42,599 nt of DNA from positions 1 through 42,599 of the forward strand of contig CALRKY020000026.1 in assembly GCA_943368345.1 (NCBI GenBank), written 5' to 3'. The stretch comes from JADCGM01 sp943368345 (GTDB lineage: Bacteria > Pseudomonadota > Alphaproteobacteria > Sphingomonadales > Sphingomonadaceae). Shown piece by piece: positions 15,304 to 24,742 of this stretch. Numbering within the stretch: position 1 is the first letter of the stretch; each line of letters starts with the position of its first letter. Under the pieces are notes generated by a model. The model had not been told where the DNA came from, made no database searches, and worked only from the letters and a program-made list of their open reading frames with translations. Position numbers and translations under genes: made by a program.

Positions 15304-16406
15304 GCGTTCAGGCCCTGCGGCCCCGGCAGACGATTCCGACATCCGCCGATGTGATTGCGGCGCTGCCGACGCCGATGCTGCTGCTCGATCCGGGTGGCGG
15401 CATCGTCACGGCCAATATGGCGGCGGAGAGTTTTTTCAACGTGTCGCAGGCGGTGCTGCGCGAGCGCGGCTGGAATGCCTTGTTGAGTTCCGACAGTCCG
15501 TTGCGCGGGATATTGGCCGATGCACGGGCGGCGCAGGGAAATTACGCGGTCTATGACATTGAACTGGCAGCCCCCGGCCTTACCCGGCTCAGGGTCGATC
15601 TGCTGCTGGCGCCGATCCCGGATTCCGCAGGCTGGTTGATCGCCACGGTTCAGTCCCGCAGCGTCGCATCAATGGTCGAGCGGCAGGTCGAACATCAGGG
15701 GGCCGCCCGCTCCGCTGTCGGGGTCGCAGCAATGCTGGCGCATGAAATCAAAAATCCGCTGTCGGGAATCCGGGGAGCCGCGCAATTGCTGGCGCAGACC
15801 ACCGACGAAGATGGCCGCGAACTCACCGACCTCATCTGTATCGAGGTGGACCGGGTGAAGGCGCTGGTCGACCGGATGGAGAGCTTCACCGATACGCGGC
15901 CGCTGGAGCGCAGTGGGCAGAATATCCACGCCATTCTCGGCCATGTCCGCCGGATCGCTGATCAGGGATTTGCCAAGGATATCCGGATCCGGGAACGCTA
16001 TGACCCGTCGTTGCCGCCGGTATCTGGCAACCGGGATGCGCTGGTGCAGGTATTCCTAAATCTGTTGAAGAATGCCGCCGAAGCCATTGTTGACGGCGGA
16101 GAAATATTGATCACGACCGCCTACCGGCAAGGGCTACGGGTCGGCGTTGGCGGCACCGGACACCGGATTTCGGTGCCCATCGAGGTGACAATCGTTGACA
16201 GCGGCCCCGGTGCACCGCCCGACTTGGAGCGGCATTTGTTCGAGCCGTTCGTCACCACCAAGCGCGGCGGCACCGGACTGGGGCTGGCGCTGGTTGCCAA
16301 GATCGTTGGCGAACATGGCGGGGTCGTTGAATATGACCGCCAGGAGTCGCCACCCCGCACCATCCTCCGGGTGCTCCTCCCGACCCACGGCGGACCCGAC
16401 TCATGA
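15300..16406 (+). CDS. ntrB: Nitrogen-regulation sensor kinase NtrB
   Basis: NtrB is a cytosolic histidine kinase controlled by PII protein that phosphorylates NtrC when nitrogen is scarce. It has an N-terminal PAS domain (about 15-125), the phospho-acceptor His148 in LAHEIKNPLSG, and an ATPase domain with the N box LKNAAEAI, G1 IVDSGPGAP and G2 GTGLGLAL. There are no membrane segments, as expected. The length is 368 residues. It overlaps dusB and ntrC by 4 nt each, which points to coupled translation. Confidence 0.95.
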   Translation: MSVQALRPRQTIPTSADVIAALPTPMLLLDPGGGIVTANMAAESFFNVSQAVLRERGWNALLSSDSPLRGILADARAAQGNYAVYDIELAAPGLTRLRVDLLLAPIPDSAGWLIATVQSRSVASMVERQVEHQGAARSAVGVAAMLAHEIKNPLSGIRGAAQLLAQTTDEDGRELTDLICIEVDRVKALVDRMESFTDTRPLERSGQNIHAILGHVRRIADQGFAKDIRIRERYDPSLPPVSGNRDALVQVFLNLLKNAAEAIVDGGEILITTAYRQGLRVGVGGTGHRISVPIEVTIVDSGPGAPPDLERHLFEPFVTTKRGGTGLGLALVAKIVGEHGGVVEYDRQESPPRTILRVLLPTHGGPDS

Positions 16407-17866
16407 CCAATCCAGCGATGATCCTCGTTGCCGATGATGACACCGCCATCCGCACCGTGCTACGGCAGGCGCTCACCCGGGCCGGGCATGAAGTCCGCAC
16501 CACCGACAGCGTCAGCGGCCTGTGGAAGCTGGTCGAGGATGGCTATGGCGATGTGGTGATCACTGATGTGGTGCTGCCTGACGCCGACGGCCTCGACGCG
16601 ATTCCGCGCCTGCTGGCGCTCCGCCCGGGTCTGCCGGTGATCGTGGTCAGTGCCCAGAATACCCTGGCGACGGCGGTACGCGCGACCGAGCAGGGGGCCT
16701 TTGAATATCTGCCAAAGCCATTTGATATCAACGAACTGACGCGCGTTGTTGCCAGCGCCATTGAGAAAACAAAATCCGGAACTGCCGCATCACCGGCAGC
16801 AACGGACACAGCAGAACAATTGCCACTGATCGGACGGTCGGCGGCTATGCAGGATGTTTACCGGACCATTGCCCGGGTCGTGCCGACCGACCTGACCGTG
16901 ATGATCCTCGGCGAGTCGGGCACCGGCAAGGAACTGGTCGCACGGGCGGTTCATGATCTGGGTCAGCGCCGGACCGGGCCGTTCATCGCGATCAACATGG
17001 CGGCAATTCCCCGGGAGTTGATCGAGACCGAACTCTTCGGGCATGAGCGCGGCGCTTTTACCGGGGCCCAGGCACGGTCTGCGGGCAAATTTGAGCAGGC
17101 GCAGGGCGGCACGCTGTTTCTCGACGAAATCGGCGACATGCCGATGGATGCGCAGACCCGGCTGCTGCGGGTGTTGCAGGCCGGTGAGTTCACCACGATT
17201 GGCGGGACGCGGACGATCCGCGCCGATGTCCGGATCATCGTTGCCACCAACAAGGATCTGCGGCGGCTCGTCGATACTGGCGGGTTCCGCGAAGATTTAT
17301 TCTACCGCCTGAATGTCGTGCCGCTCCGGCTGCCGCCGCTGCGGGCGCGCTTGGAGGATTTGGCGGAGCTGGCAAGGCATTTTCTGGGGCGAGCCGCGTC
17401 GGAGGGGCTGCCGGTCAAGCTGCTCGACACCTCGGCCATCGAATGGATGCGCGGCTACGGCTGGCCGGGGAATGTCCGCGAGCTGGAAAACCTGATGCGC
17501 CGGGTCGCCGCGCTGGCGCGGGAGGAAACCATCACCGGCACCACCATGGCGGAGGCGCTGAGGGAAGGGCGGCCTGCCGCCTTGGTCGGCACGGCCGGCG
17601 ACAATGGCAACAACGGCCTTGCAGGCTCCATCGAAACCCACCTCGGGCGCTATTTCGCCGCCTTTGACGATGATCTGCCACCCGATGGTCTCTATGACCG
17701 GGTTCTGGCTGAGATGGAGCGCCCGCTGCTGGCGATGACGCTGGCGGCGACCAAGGGCAACCAGATCCGGGCGGCCCGACTGCTCGGGATCAATCGCAAC
17801 ACCCTGCGCAAGAAGCTGAATGATCTTGATCTGGACCCGGCGAGCTGGCGGCGGCTGGAGCGGTGA
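16403..17866 (+). CDS. ntrC: Nitrogen-regulation response regulator NtrC
   Basis: NtrC is a sigma-54 enhancer-binding activator. Receiver domain 1-120 with phospho-acceptor Asp55 in ITDVVLPDADG; AAA+ domain with Walker A GESGTGKE (170-177), the sigma-54 contact loop GAFTGA (217-222) and Walker B TLFLDEIGDM; Fis-type HTH at the C-terminus (IRAARLLGINRNTLRKKL). All parts needed for sigma-54 activation are present, in contrast to NtrX further along. The gene overlaps ntrB by 4 nt; 69 bp separate its end from the chosen ntrY start. Confidence 0.96.
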   Translation: MTNPAMILVADDDTAIRTVLRQALTRAGHEVRTTDSVSGLWKLVEDGYGDVVITDVVLPDADGLDAIPRLLALRPGLPVIVVSAQNTLATAVRATEQGAFEYLPKPFDINELTRVVASAIEKTKSGTAASPAATDTAEQLPLIGRSAAMQDVYRTIARVVPTDLTVMILGESGTGKELVARAVHDLGQRRTGPFIAINMAAIPRELIETELFGHERGAFTGAQARSAGKFEQAQGGTLFLDEIGDMPMDAQTRLLRVLQAGEFTTIGGTRTIRADVRIIVATNKDLRRLVDTGGFREDLFYRLNVVPLRLPPLRARLEDLAELARHFLGRAASEGLPVKLLDTSAIEWMRGYGWPGNVRELENLMRRVAALAREETITGTTMAEALREGRPAALVGTAGDNGNNGLAGSIETHLGRYFAAFDDDLPPDGLYDRVLAEMERPLLAMTLAATKGNQIRAARLLGINRNTLRKKLNDLDLDPASWRRLER

Positions 17867-17935
17867 GAAGCTGAAACGGCGTGTTTGGGCCACATTGTGT
17901 TATCTCGGCAACGGTTGCATGATGGCGGTACCGAT

Positions 17936-20188
17936 ATGACGCCTGCTAACCCCACCCGCCGGACCCGCCGCCGCATTGTGCGCTGGATGTCGCGCGCGGA
18001 CTTCTATCCGCGACTGGAGATTGGTCTCGCGGTCGCCGCGATCCTGCTCGGCCTGATCAGCTACGGGGTGCTGACCGGGGAGCGGACCCCGGCCAACGGC
18101 TTTTCTCCGGCAACCATCACCCTGCTGATCGTTGCCAACCTCGTCCCGCTGATGGCACTCGCTGTCCTCATCGCCCGGCGACTGGCAATCCTGCTGACCA
18201 ACCGGCGGGAGGGCAGGGCAGGTGCCCGCATGCATGTCCGGCTGGTCGCGCTGTTTTCCGCCATTGCGGCGGTGCCGACGCTGCTGGTGGTGGCTTTCGC
18301 ACTGCTGCTGTTCCAGTTCGGGGTGCAATTCTGGTTTTCCGACCGTGCAAAAGCGGTGTTGAGCAATGCCGACCGAGTCGCCCAGGCCTATGTTCAGGAG
18401 AATAAGCAACGGATCATCGGCGACATTCGCCCGATGGCCGCCGACATGGCGTCCAACGCCCAGCAATTCGGGATCGTCAGCAAGGATTTCGGGTCCAACC
18501 TTGATCTGCAGGTGATTTACCGCGGGCTGACCGAGGCGGCGGTATTTTCACCAACCCCGACCGGCTATGTGGTGTTCGCCAGTTCCAACATGGACAAACG
18601 CCCGATCGGGGATCGCCTGCTGTCCTTCGACGTCGACAGGGCGCGGACCGGCGATGTGACGGTGCTGGCTAGCCCGGTCGACCGGGTCGAGGCTTTAGTC
18701 CGAATTGACCCGTTCCTCGAACGCTACCTCTATGTCAGCCGCAAGGTTGATCCGCAGGTGTTGGCGCAGGTCCGGACTGCGGCTACCGCCTCCAGCGAAT
18801 ATCGCTCCCTCATTGAACGGTCCCGCGGCCTGCAATGGCGGTTTTTCATCGTGCTGTTCGTGGTGTCGCTGCTGATCCTTGCCGCCGCGATCTGGTTCGC
18901 GCTGTGGCTCGCCAACCGGCTGGTCGCGCCAATCGGGCGGTTGGTGGGGGCAGCGGAACGGGTGGGGTCCGGCGATTTCGCAGCGCGGGTGCCGATCCGG
19001 GGCAGTCCCGATGAACTGGGCGTGTTGGCCCGCACCTTCAACCGGATGACGGCGCAACTGCAGATGCAGCAAACCGCGCTCATTACCGCCAACAATCAAC
19101 TCGATCAGCGCCGCGAATTCATGGAGGCAGTGCTGTCCGGTGTATCGGCGGGCGTGATGTCGCTCGACCGGGGCGGGGTGATCAAGCTCGCCAACCGCTC
19201 CGCCGCCCAGCTTCTCGCCGGACGCATGACCGACCTGTCGGACCAATCGCTCGCCGCAGTTGCCCCGGCGCTGACCGACCTGTTTGAGGAGGCAATCCGG
19301 ACCGGCCATGCCCGGGGACATGCCGAGCTGGACCGGAGCGGCGACACCCAGACATTGGCGGTGCAGATGGCGGGGGACGACAATGGCGTCGTTGTCACCT
19401 TTGATGACATCAGCCAGCAGCTGGCGGATCAGCGGCGGGCAGCCTGGTCCGACGTGGCTCGCCGCATCGCTCATGAGATCAAGAATCCGCTGACGCCGAT
19501 CCAGCTGTCTGCGGAACGGCTGCAGCGGAAATATGCCAGGCAGGTGACTGAGGACCCGGAAACCTTCTCCGCCCTGACCAGCACGATTGTGCGCCAGGTC
19601 GGCGACCTCAGGCGGATGGTCGATGAATTCTCCTCCTTCGCGCGGATGCCGAAGCCGGAGTTCCGGTCCGAACCGATTGCGGAGATCATCAAGCAGGCGC
19701 TGTTCCTGCAGGAGGTCGGCGACCCCGGCATCCGGTTTGAATTTGCGTCGTCGGACAGCCTGCCGCCGCTGATTTGTGACCGGCGGCAGATTGCGCAGGC
19801 GCTGACCAACCTACTGAAAAACGCCGCGGAAGCGGTCAACAGCCGCCCTGAGGGTTCCGAGCCCGGGCACGTCCGCCTGTCCGCCCGGGCCGATGCCGAC
19901 CAGCTGACGATCACCATCACCGACAATGGTATCGGACTGCCCATCGAGCACCGCGACCGCATTACCGAGCCCTATGTGACGACCCGGGCGCGCGGGACCG
20001 GCCTCGGCCTCGCCATCGTCAAGAAAATTGTGGAAGAACATGGCGGTACGCTGGAGCTTGGTGATGTCGAGACCGGTGGAACCTCCGTCCGCATTGGCTT
20101 CGATCTGAAACAAAATCAGCAGAACCGCGATCTGCCCGAACCCGCTGAACCCACGCTGGCGCTCGCCGCCGGCGGTGCGCAAGGATAG
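17936..20188 (+). CDS. ntrY: Membrane sensor kinase NtrY
   Basis: NtrY is a transmembrane histidine kinase paired with NtrX; it has been linked to nitrogen and redox sensing. Near the N-terminus are hydrophobic helices (two at about 25-95 and one near 110-125), a periplasmic loop, and a further helix pair near 300-325 before a HAMP-like region. A PAS region follows, then the H-box IAHEIKNPLTPIQLSAERLQ, the N box LKNAAEAV, and G boxes TDNGIGLP and GTGLGLAI. I use the ATG at 17936 since the upstream TTG (17885) adds residues not expected for the family. The length is 750 residues. Confidence 0.93.
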   Translation: MTPANPTRRTRRRIVRWMSRADFYPRLEIGLAVAAILLGLISYGVLTGERTPANGFSPATITLLIVANLVPLMALAVLIARRLAILLTNRREGRAGARMHVRLVALFSAIAAVPTLLVVAFALLLFQFGVQFWFSDRAKAVLSNADRVAQAYVQENKQRIIGDIRPMAADMASNAQQFGIVSKDFGSNLDLQVIYRGLTEAAVFSPTPTGYVVFASSNMDKRPIGDRLLSFDVDRARTGDVTVLASPVDRVEALVRIDPFLERYLYVSRKVDPQVLAQVRTAATASSEYRSLIERSRGLQWRFFIVLFVVSLLILAAAIWFALWLANRLVAPIGRLVGAAERVGSGDFAARVPIRGSPDELGVLARTFNRMTAQLQMQQTALITANNQLDQRREFMEAVLSGVSAGVMSLDRGGVIKLANRSAAQLLAGRMTDLSDQSLAAVAPALTDLFEEAIRTGHARGHAELDRSGDTQTLAVQMAGDDNGVVVTFDDISQQLADQRRAAWSDVARRIAHEIKNPLTPIQLSAERLQRKYARQVTEDPETFSALTSTIVRQVGDLRRMVDEFSSFARMPKPEFRSEPIAEIIKQALFLQEVGDPGIRFEFASSDSLPPLICDRRQIAQALTNLLKNAAEAVNSRPEGSEPGHVRLSARADADQLTITITDNGIGLPIEHRDRITEPYVTTRARGTGLGLAIVKKIVEEHGGTLELGDVETGGTSVRIGFDLKQNQQNRDLPEPAEPTLALAAGGAQG

Positions 20189-20192
20189 ACAC

Positions 20193-21596
20193 ATGGCCCT
20201 CGATATCCTGATCGTCGATGATGAGGCCGACATCCGCGACCTGATTGCCGGCGTCCTGTCGGATGAAGGCTATGCAACCCGGGTGGCGGCGAACAGCGAC
20301 GAGGCCTTGGCGGCGCTCGCGGACCGCCGGCCGGCGCTGCTGGTGCTCGACATATGGCTCACCGGATCGCGGCTGGACGGGCTGGAGCTGCTTAATCAGG
20401 TCAAGAACCACGACCCATCGCTGCCGGTGATCGTCATTTCCGGACATGGAAATATCGAAACGGCGGTCGCCGCGATCAAGCGCGGGGCCTATGATTTCAT
20501 CGAAAAGCCGTTCCAGGCTGATCATCTGATTCTCGCCGTCCAGCGCGCCACCGAGACCGAGCGGCTGAAGCGCGAGAATGAGGAACTGCGCGAACGGGCC
20601 GGGCTTGATACCGAGCTCAGCGGATCATCGACCGTCATCAACAACGTCCGCGCGACGATCAAGCGTGTTGCCGCCACTGGCAGCCGGGTGCTGATCACCG
20701 GGCCTGCCGGGGCCGGCAAGGAAATTGCCGCCCGACTGCTGCACCAATGGTCCGGCCGGGCCGGTGCCCCCTTCGTGGTGGTGTCTGCTGCCCGCATGAC
20801 GCCCGAGCGGGTCGAAGAGGAATTGTTCGGCCATGAGGAGGGGGGGCAGGTCACCCGGGTCGGCCTGTTCGAACAGGCGCATGGCGGGACGCTGTTCCTC
20901 GATGAAGTCGCCGACATGCCGCAGACGACCCAGGGCAAAATCCTGCGGGTGCTGACCGATCAGGTGTTCCAGCGGGTTGGCGGGATGCGCAATGTCCGGG
21001 TCGATGTCCGGGTGGTCAGCGCGACATCCCGCGATCTGGCGCAGGAGATTGTCGCCGGACGCTTCCGCGAGGATTTATACTACCGGCTGAATGTCGTGCC
21101 GGTCCGGCTGCCCGCCCTGTCGGAGCGGCGGGAGGATATCGGCGATCTTGTCCTGCATTTCCTCGCGCGCTTTGCCGCCGAGCGTCGGGTGGCGACACCC
21201 GGCCTCAGCGAAGACACGCTCGCCGCGCTGCAAACCTATGACTGGCCCGGCAATGTCCGCCAGTTGCGCAATGTGGTGGAACGGACGCTGATCCTGGCGC
21301 CAGCGGAGCGGATGGGCCGGATCGACATCGACATGTTGCCACCCGAACTCACCAACGAACCGGCCAAGCTGTTTCCGCATCAGGCGGCCAAGTCGATCAT
21401 GGGGGCAGGGCTGCGGGAGGCCCGCGAGCAGTTTGAGCGGGAATATCTGCGGGTCCAGATCCAGCGCTTCTCCGGCAATATCTCCCGGACCGCAGCCTTT
21501 ATCGGGATGGAGCGCTCCGCCCTGCACCGGAAGCTGAAGGCGCTGGGCCTGAGCGATGGCAGCCGCAACGGGGACGATGGCGATCTCAGCTATTGA
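20193..21596 (+). CDS. ntrX: Response regulator NtrX
   Basis: NtrX pairs with NtrY. Receiver with Asp53 in VLDIWLTGSR; AAA+ domain with Walker A GPAGAGKE (170-177) and Walker B TLFLDEVADM; C-terminal Fis HTH near 440 (RTAAFIGMERSALHRKLKAL). The stretch where NtrC has GAFTGA reads instead FGHEEGGQVTRVGLFEQ (211-227), so the protein is unlikely to activate sigma-54. Alphaproteobacterial NtrX proteins are known to lack this loop. I chose the ATG at 20193 since AAGGA precedes it; a GTG at 20175 lies inside the end of ntrY. Length 467 residues. Confidence 0.94.
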   Translation: MALDILIVDDEADIRDLIAGVLSDEGYATRVAANSDEALAALADRRPALLVLDIWLTGSRLDGLELLNQVKNHDPSLPVIVISGHGNIETAVAAIKRGAYDFIEKPFQADHLILAVQRATETERLKRENEELRERAGLDTELSGSSTVINNVRATIKRVAATGSRVLITGPAGAGKEIAARLLHQWSGRAGAPFVVVSAARMTPERVEEELFGHEEGGQVTRVGLFEQAHGGTLFLDEVADMPQTTQGKILRVLTDQVFQRVGGMRNVRVDVRVVSATSRDLAQEIVAGRFREDLYYRLNVVPVRLPALSERREDIGDLVLHFLARFAAERRVATPGLSEDTLAALQTYDWPGNVRQLRNVVERTLILAPAERMGRIDIDMLPPELTNEPAKLFPHQAAKSIMGAGLREAREQFEREYLRVQIQRFSGNISRTAAFIGMERSALHRKLKALGLSDGSRNGDDGDLSY

Positions 21597-21646
21597 GGCG
21601 GGATTCAATTTGTGCAGTGCAGCAAGTTGCGCTAGCCTCCGCATCT

Positions 21647-21692
21647 GCACCGGCCAATCCCCGGTGCGGCACGCCGACACCGGGCAACGGTG
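21647..21692 (+). other. Two hairpins in the ntrX-hfq gap
   Basis: GCACCGG (21647-21653) pairs with CCGGTGC (21661-21667) over a 7-nt loop, and CACCG (21678-21682) pairs with CGGTG (21688-21692). No T-tract follows either stem, so a canonical terminator is not shown. They could be an attenuated end of the ntrX transcript or structure in the hfq leader, where Hfq could regulate its own message. Confidence 0.35.
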
Positions 21693-21737
21693 CGGGCGCA
21701 GACCAAACGCAGTTTGCCAATAAGAAAAGAGTCGTAA

Positions 21738-21983
21738 ATGGCTGATAAAGCAAACAATCTCCAGGACGTATTCCTGAACGCCGTTCGCAAATCCAAAATC
21801 CCGGTGACGATGTTTCTGGTCAACGGTGTCAAGCTGCAGGGCATGATCTCCTGGTTTGACAATTTTTCGGTGCTGCTGCGCCGCGATGGCCATTCGCAGC
21901 TGGTCTACAAGCATGCGATTTCAACCGTCCTGCCTGCCAGCCCGGTTCAGCTGTTCGAGGCTGAAGAAGCGACCGACGATTGA
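21738..21983 (+). CDS. hfq: RNA chaperone Hfq
   Basis: Hfq forms a hexameric ring that binds small RNAs and mRNAs and aids their pairing. The 81-residue product has the Sm1 region (LQDVFLNAVRKSKIPVTMFL) and the Sm2 motif YKHAIST, with the conserved Gln near residue 11. The C-tail is short, as usual in alphaproteobacteria. An AAGAAAAGAG purine tract precedes the ATG. Its TGA overlaps the TTG start of hflX, a well-known gene pair. Confidence 0.97.
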   Translation: MADKANNLQDVFLNAVRKSKIPVTMFLVNGVKLQGMISWFDNFSVLLRRDGHSQLVYKHAISTVLPASPVQLFEAEEATDD

Positions 21984-23347
21984 ACGACACCGAAACCCGC
22001 CTCGCAACGGAAACCTCGCAGCGGCGTGGCAAGCGGACGGCACGCGATGGTTTTGACGCCGCAACCGGCCTGAGGTCGGGCACCCCGACCATTGTATTGT
22101 TTCCGGATCGCGGCGGCACCGGGGAGGGGAGGGATGCCGACGCCTGTCTGGCCGAGGCGGCCGGTCTGGCACGCGCCATTGCGCTCGACGTGCGCCATGC
22201 CGAAATTGTCCGGGTCCGGACCGCCAAAGCCGCGACACTGTTCGGCAAAGGACAGATCGAACGCATCGCCGCAGCGGTCGCGGCACATGATGCCGAACTG
22301 GTGGTGATCGACGGTGCCGTCACCCCGATCCAGCAGCGCAATCTTGAGCGGGACCTGAAAGCCAAGGTGATTGACCGCACCGGGCTCATCCTGGAGATCT
22401 TCGGGGAGCGCGCCTCCACCAGCGAAGGCACGATGCAGGTCGAACTTGCGCACCTCAATTATCAGGCCAGTCGTTTGGTCCGGTCCTGGACCCATCTCGA
22501 ACGGCAGCGCGGCGGTTTCGGATTTCTCGGCGGGCCGGGCGAATCGCAGATCGAAACCGACAGGCGGCTGATCCGGGACCGGATCGCGCGGCTGAAGAAG
22601 GACCTTGAGGCGGTGCGCCGGACCCGCAGCCTTCACCGGCAGCGGCGACAGAAGGCACCCTATCCGGTTGTGGCGCTGGTCGGTTATACCAATGCCGGAA
22701 AGTCAACCTTGTTCAACCGGTTAACCGGTGCCGATGTGATGGCAGAGGATGTGCTGTTCGCCACGCTTGATCCGACCATGCGCAGCATCGCCTTGTCGGG
22801 GATCGACAAGGTCATCGTTTCCGACACCGTCGGGTTCGTCTCCGACTTGCCAACCCAGTTGGTCGCCGCATTCCGCGCGACGCTGGAAGAGGTGCTGGAA
22901 GCCGATCTGATCGTCCATGTCCGCGATGTCGCGCATCCGGACAGCGAGGCGCAGAAACAGGATGTGGAAAGCGTGTTGCGCGGGCTGGGCGTCGTCGACA
23001 GTCCGGAGTCCGCACCGGTGATCGAAGCGCTGAACAAGATCGACCTGTTGGCCGGCGACGCCCACACGGCGCTCCGGGCCGCCCAGTCGGACACCAGTAC
23101 CGCGATTTCGGCGGTGACCGGGGAGGGGGTTGAGGCCCTGCGACAACTCATCAGCGAAACGCTGCAACGATCGGCCCGGGTCGCCGACTATACGCTCGCC
23201 GCCAATGACGGCGCAAAAATCGCCTGGCTGCATGAACATGGCGAGGTCATTGCCCGCACGCATGACGACACCGGCCAAATCCGTGTTCAGGTCCGGCTGA
23301 GCGAGGAGGCCAAAGCGCGGTTCGAGCGCATGCTCAGCCGCGCTTGA
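21980..23347 (+). CDS. hflX: GTPase HflX
   Basis: HflX is a ribosome-associated GTPase that splits stalled ribosomes, including under heat stress. G motifs: G1 GYTNAGKSTLF, G3 DTVGFVSDLP and G4 NKID. The N-terminal half (about 25-195) contains the HflX-specific segment TLFGKGQIERIAAAV and the glycine-rich RGGFGFLGGPGESQIETDRR. Length 455 residues. The start appears to be TTG at 21980 within TTGA, overlapping hfq by 4 nt; no suitable ATG is nearby. The 3' end overlaps the convergent mazG by 14 bp. Confidence 0.95.
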   Translation: MNDTETRLATETSQRRGKRTARDGFDAATGLRSGTPTIVLFPDRGGTGEGRDADACLAEAAGLARAIALDVRHAEIVRVRTAKAATLFGKGQIERIAAAVAAHDAELVVIDGAVTPIQQRNLERDLKAKVIDRTGLILEIFGERASTSEGTMQVELAHLNYQASRLVRSWTHLERQRGGFGFLGGPGESQIETDRRLIRDRIARLKKDLEAVRRTRSLHRQRRQKAPYPVVALVGYTNAGKSTLFNRLTGADVMAEDVLFATLDPTMRSIALSGIDKVIVSDTVGFVSDLPTQLVAAFRATLEEVLEADLIVHVRDVAHPDSEAQKQDVESVLRGLGVVDSPESAPVIEALNKIDLLAGDAHTALRAAQSDTSTAISAVTGEGVEALRQLISETLQRSARVADYTLAANDGAKIAWLHEHGEVIARTHDDTGQIRVQVRLSEEAKARFERMLSRA

Positions 23348-24080
23348 CCTGCTGCCAAAGCGCTTCCTTGGCCTCAAGATCGAGCGCGGCAAAGCCGTCG
23401 CCAGCAAGGGCCTCCATCGCGGCAAATCGCGCTTCGAACTTGGCATTGGCCTGCCGCAATGCGGTCTCGGCGTCGACGCCAAGATGGCGGGCATAGTTCA
23501 CGATCGAGAAGAGGAGGTCACCGATTTCTTCACTTCTGGTGGCATCATTTGACTCAGCAATTTCAGCAAGTTCTTCATCGATCTTCGCACGCGGCCCAGC
23601 TGCGTCCGGCCAGTCAAACCCAGTGCGGGCTGCCCGGCGTTGCAGCTTTTCGGCACGGAGCAGGGCCGGTAGGCCGAGCGCGACGCCGCTGAGCGCTGTC
23701 GCACGCGGCTTTTCCGCAGCTTTCAAGGATTCCCAATTCGCTGACTGTGCGTCAGCAGAGGCAATCCGGGCACCGTCACCAAAGACATGCGGATGACGGC
23801 GGATCATTTTGGCCGTGATGCCGCCCAGGACATCGTCCAGCGTGAAGGCACCGGCCTCAGCCGCCATCTGGCTGTGGTAAACGACCTGCAGCGCCAGATC
23901 GCCGAGTTCTTCCCGCAGATCATCCATGTCGCCGCGCGCGATGGCATCCGCCACCTCATAGGCCTCCTCAATGGTGTAGGGTGCAATGCTGGTGAAGCTC
24001 TGGACCAGATCCCACGGGCAACCACCATCCGGCGCGCGAAGGCGAGCCATCACATCAGCGAGGGGGCGAATGTCAGACAT
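23334..24080 (-). CDS. mazG: Nucleoside triphosphate pyrophosphohydrolase MazG
   Basis: MazG hydrolyses NTPs and dNTPs to monophosphates, cleaning the nucleotide pool. The 248-residue protein has the duplicated MazG fold: metal-binding glutamates in TIEEAYEVADAI and LREELGDLALQV near residues 36-66, and a second set in the C-terminal half (IDEELAEIAES and EIGDLLFSIVNYARHLG). The start ATG at 24080 (MSDIRPLADVMARLRAPDGG) matches the family; an upstream ATG at 24164 would add an AT-rich, non-family leader. An AT-rich palindrome lies 14 bp upstream of the start. Confidence 0.95.
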   Translation of the reverse strand: MSDIRPLADVMARLRAPDGGCPWDLVQSFTSIAPYTIEEAYEVADAIARGDMDDLREELGDLALQVVYHSQMAAEAGAFTLDDVLGGITAKMIRRHPHVFGDGARIASADAQSANWESLKAAEKPRATALSGVALGLPALLRAEKLQRRAARTGFDWPDAAGPRAKIDEELAEIAESNDATRSEEIGDLLFSIVNYARHLGVDAETALRQANAKFEARFAAMEALAGDGFAALDLEAKEALWQQVKRG

Positions 24081-24093
24081 GTCCAATAATCCG

Positions 24094-24107
24094 ATAATAT
24101 ATATTAT
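24094..24107. promoter_or_regulatory. 14-bp perfect AT palindrome before mazG
   Basis: ATAATATATATTAT at 24094-24107 is perfectly self-complementary and lies 14 bp upstream of the mazG ATG in an otherwise GC-rich genome. On the mazG strand it supplies TATATT/TATTAT words that could serve as a -10 region, and its symmetry could make it an operator. No partner -35 element is certain. Confidence 0.4.
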
Positions 24108-24124
24108 GTTAAGTAACGTATATC

Positions 24125-24742
24125 CTAGGGTGAGAGGATGAGAGTTTGTCCCTCGACGCGCCAACCGGTCAACGTGTTCAGATAACGCATCCCCAGCAAG
24201 TTGGTTTCCAATTCCCCACCGCTGACGCTGACCCGCAGTCCGGACCGGGCGATCGGCCCGATCTCGATCAAGCGGATCGTGCTGCTCGCGGTTCGGACCA
24301 TGCCATTCGCGGTTGACGCCGCGCCGTCATAGCGGAGGTTGGCCACATCAATGCCCGCGCGCCTGGCTGCTGTTGGGGTCAGGACGATGTCGGAGGCTCC
24401 GGTATCGATCAGGAACAATGTGGATTCGCCGTTGAGCCTGGCGCGGACCCAGAAATGCCCGTCGTCGCGGGCCCGGATGCGGAATTCGCCGTTCGCCGTT
24501 TGGCTGCCGCCGGCCGGATCGAGCTCCCCGCGCATTCGCCCGAGCAAGGCGCCCGCATCGTCCCTGAAGCTCGCTGCCAGCACCACCACTGCAAAAATAC
24601 ACAGCCAGACTAGGGCACCGCGAACCGTCCGGCCTATGGCCTCCCGCCGAAGTGACACCGCTCCGGCGAGAACGATCAACAGCAACAGTGACAGATAGAC
24701 CGCATTCATCCGGTCGCTGCTGTCAAGATCGCCAAGGTTCAT
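24125..24742 (-). CDS. Membrane-anchored retropepsin-like aspartic protease
   Basis: The 205-residue protein has two hydrophobic segments (about 14-29 and 43-57), then a soluble domain from about 85 with the active-site triad Asp113-Thr-Gly in LIDTGASDIVLT. The closing part NLLGMRYLNTLTGWRVEG fits the TIGR02281 clan AA family, whose members are thought to act as dimers at the membrane. The substrate is not known. It overlaps the next gene upstream (PEP-mutase-like) by 4 nt. A downstream ATG at 24709 (12 residues in) is an alternative start. Confidence 0.85.
   Translation of the reverse strand: MNLGDLDSSDRMNAVYLSLLLLIVLAGAVSLRREAIGRTVRGALVWLCIFAVVVLAASFRDDAGALLGRMRGELDPAGGSQTANGEFRIRARDDGHFWVRARLNGESTLFLIDTGASDIVLTPTAARRAGIDVANLRYDGAASTANGMVRTASSTIRLIEIGPIARSGLRVSVSGGELETNLLGMRYLNTLTGWRVEGQTLILSP

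Noticed and set aside
21647..21692. Intrinsic terminator after ntrX
   Set aside because: Stems are followed by G/C-rich bases rather than a T-run, so it is reported only as hairpins.
24081..24164. Longer start for mazG
   Set aside because: The added residues come from the AT-rich intergenic segment and do not match MazG.
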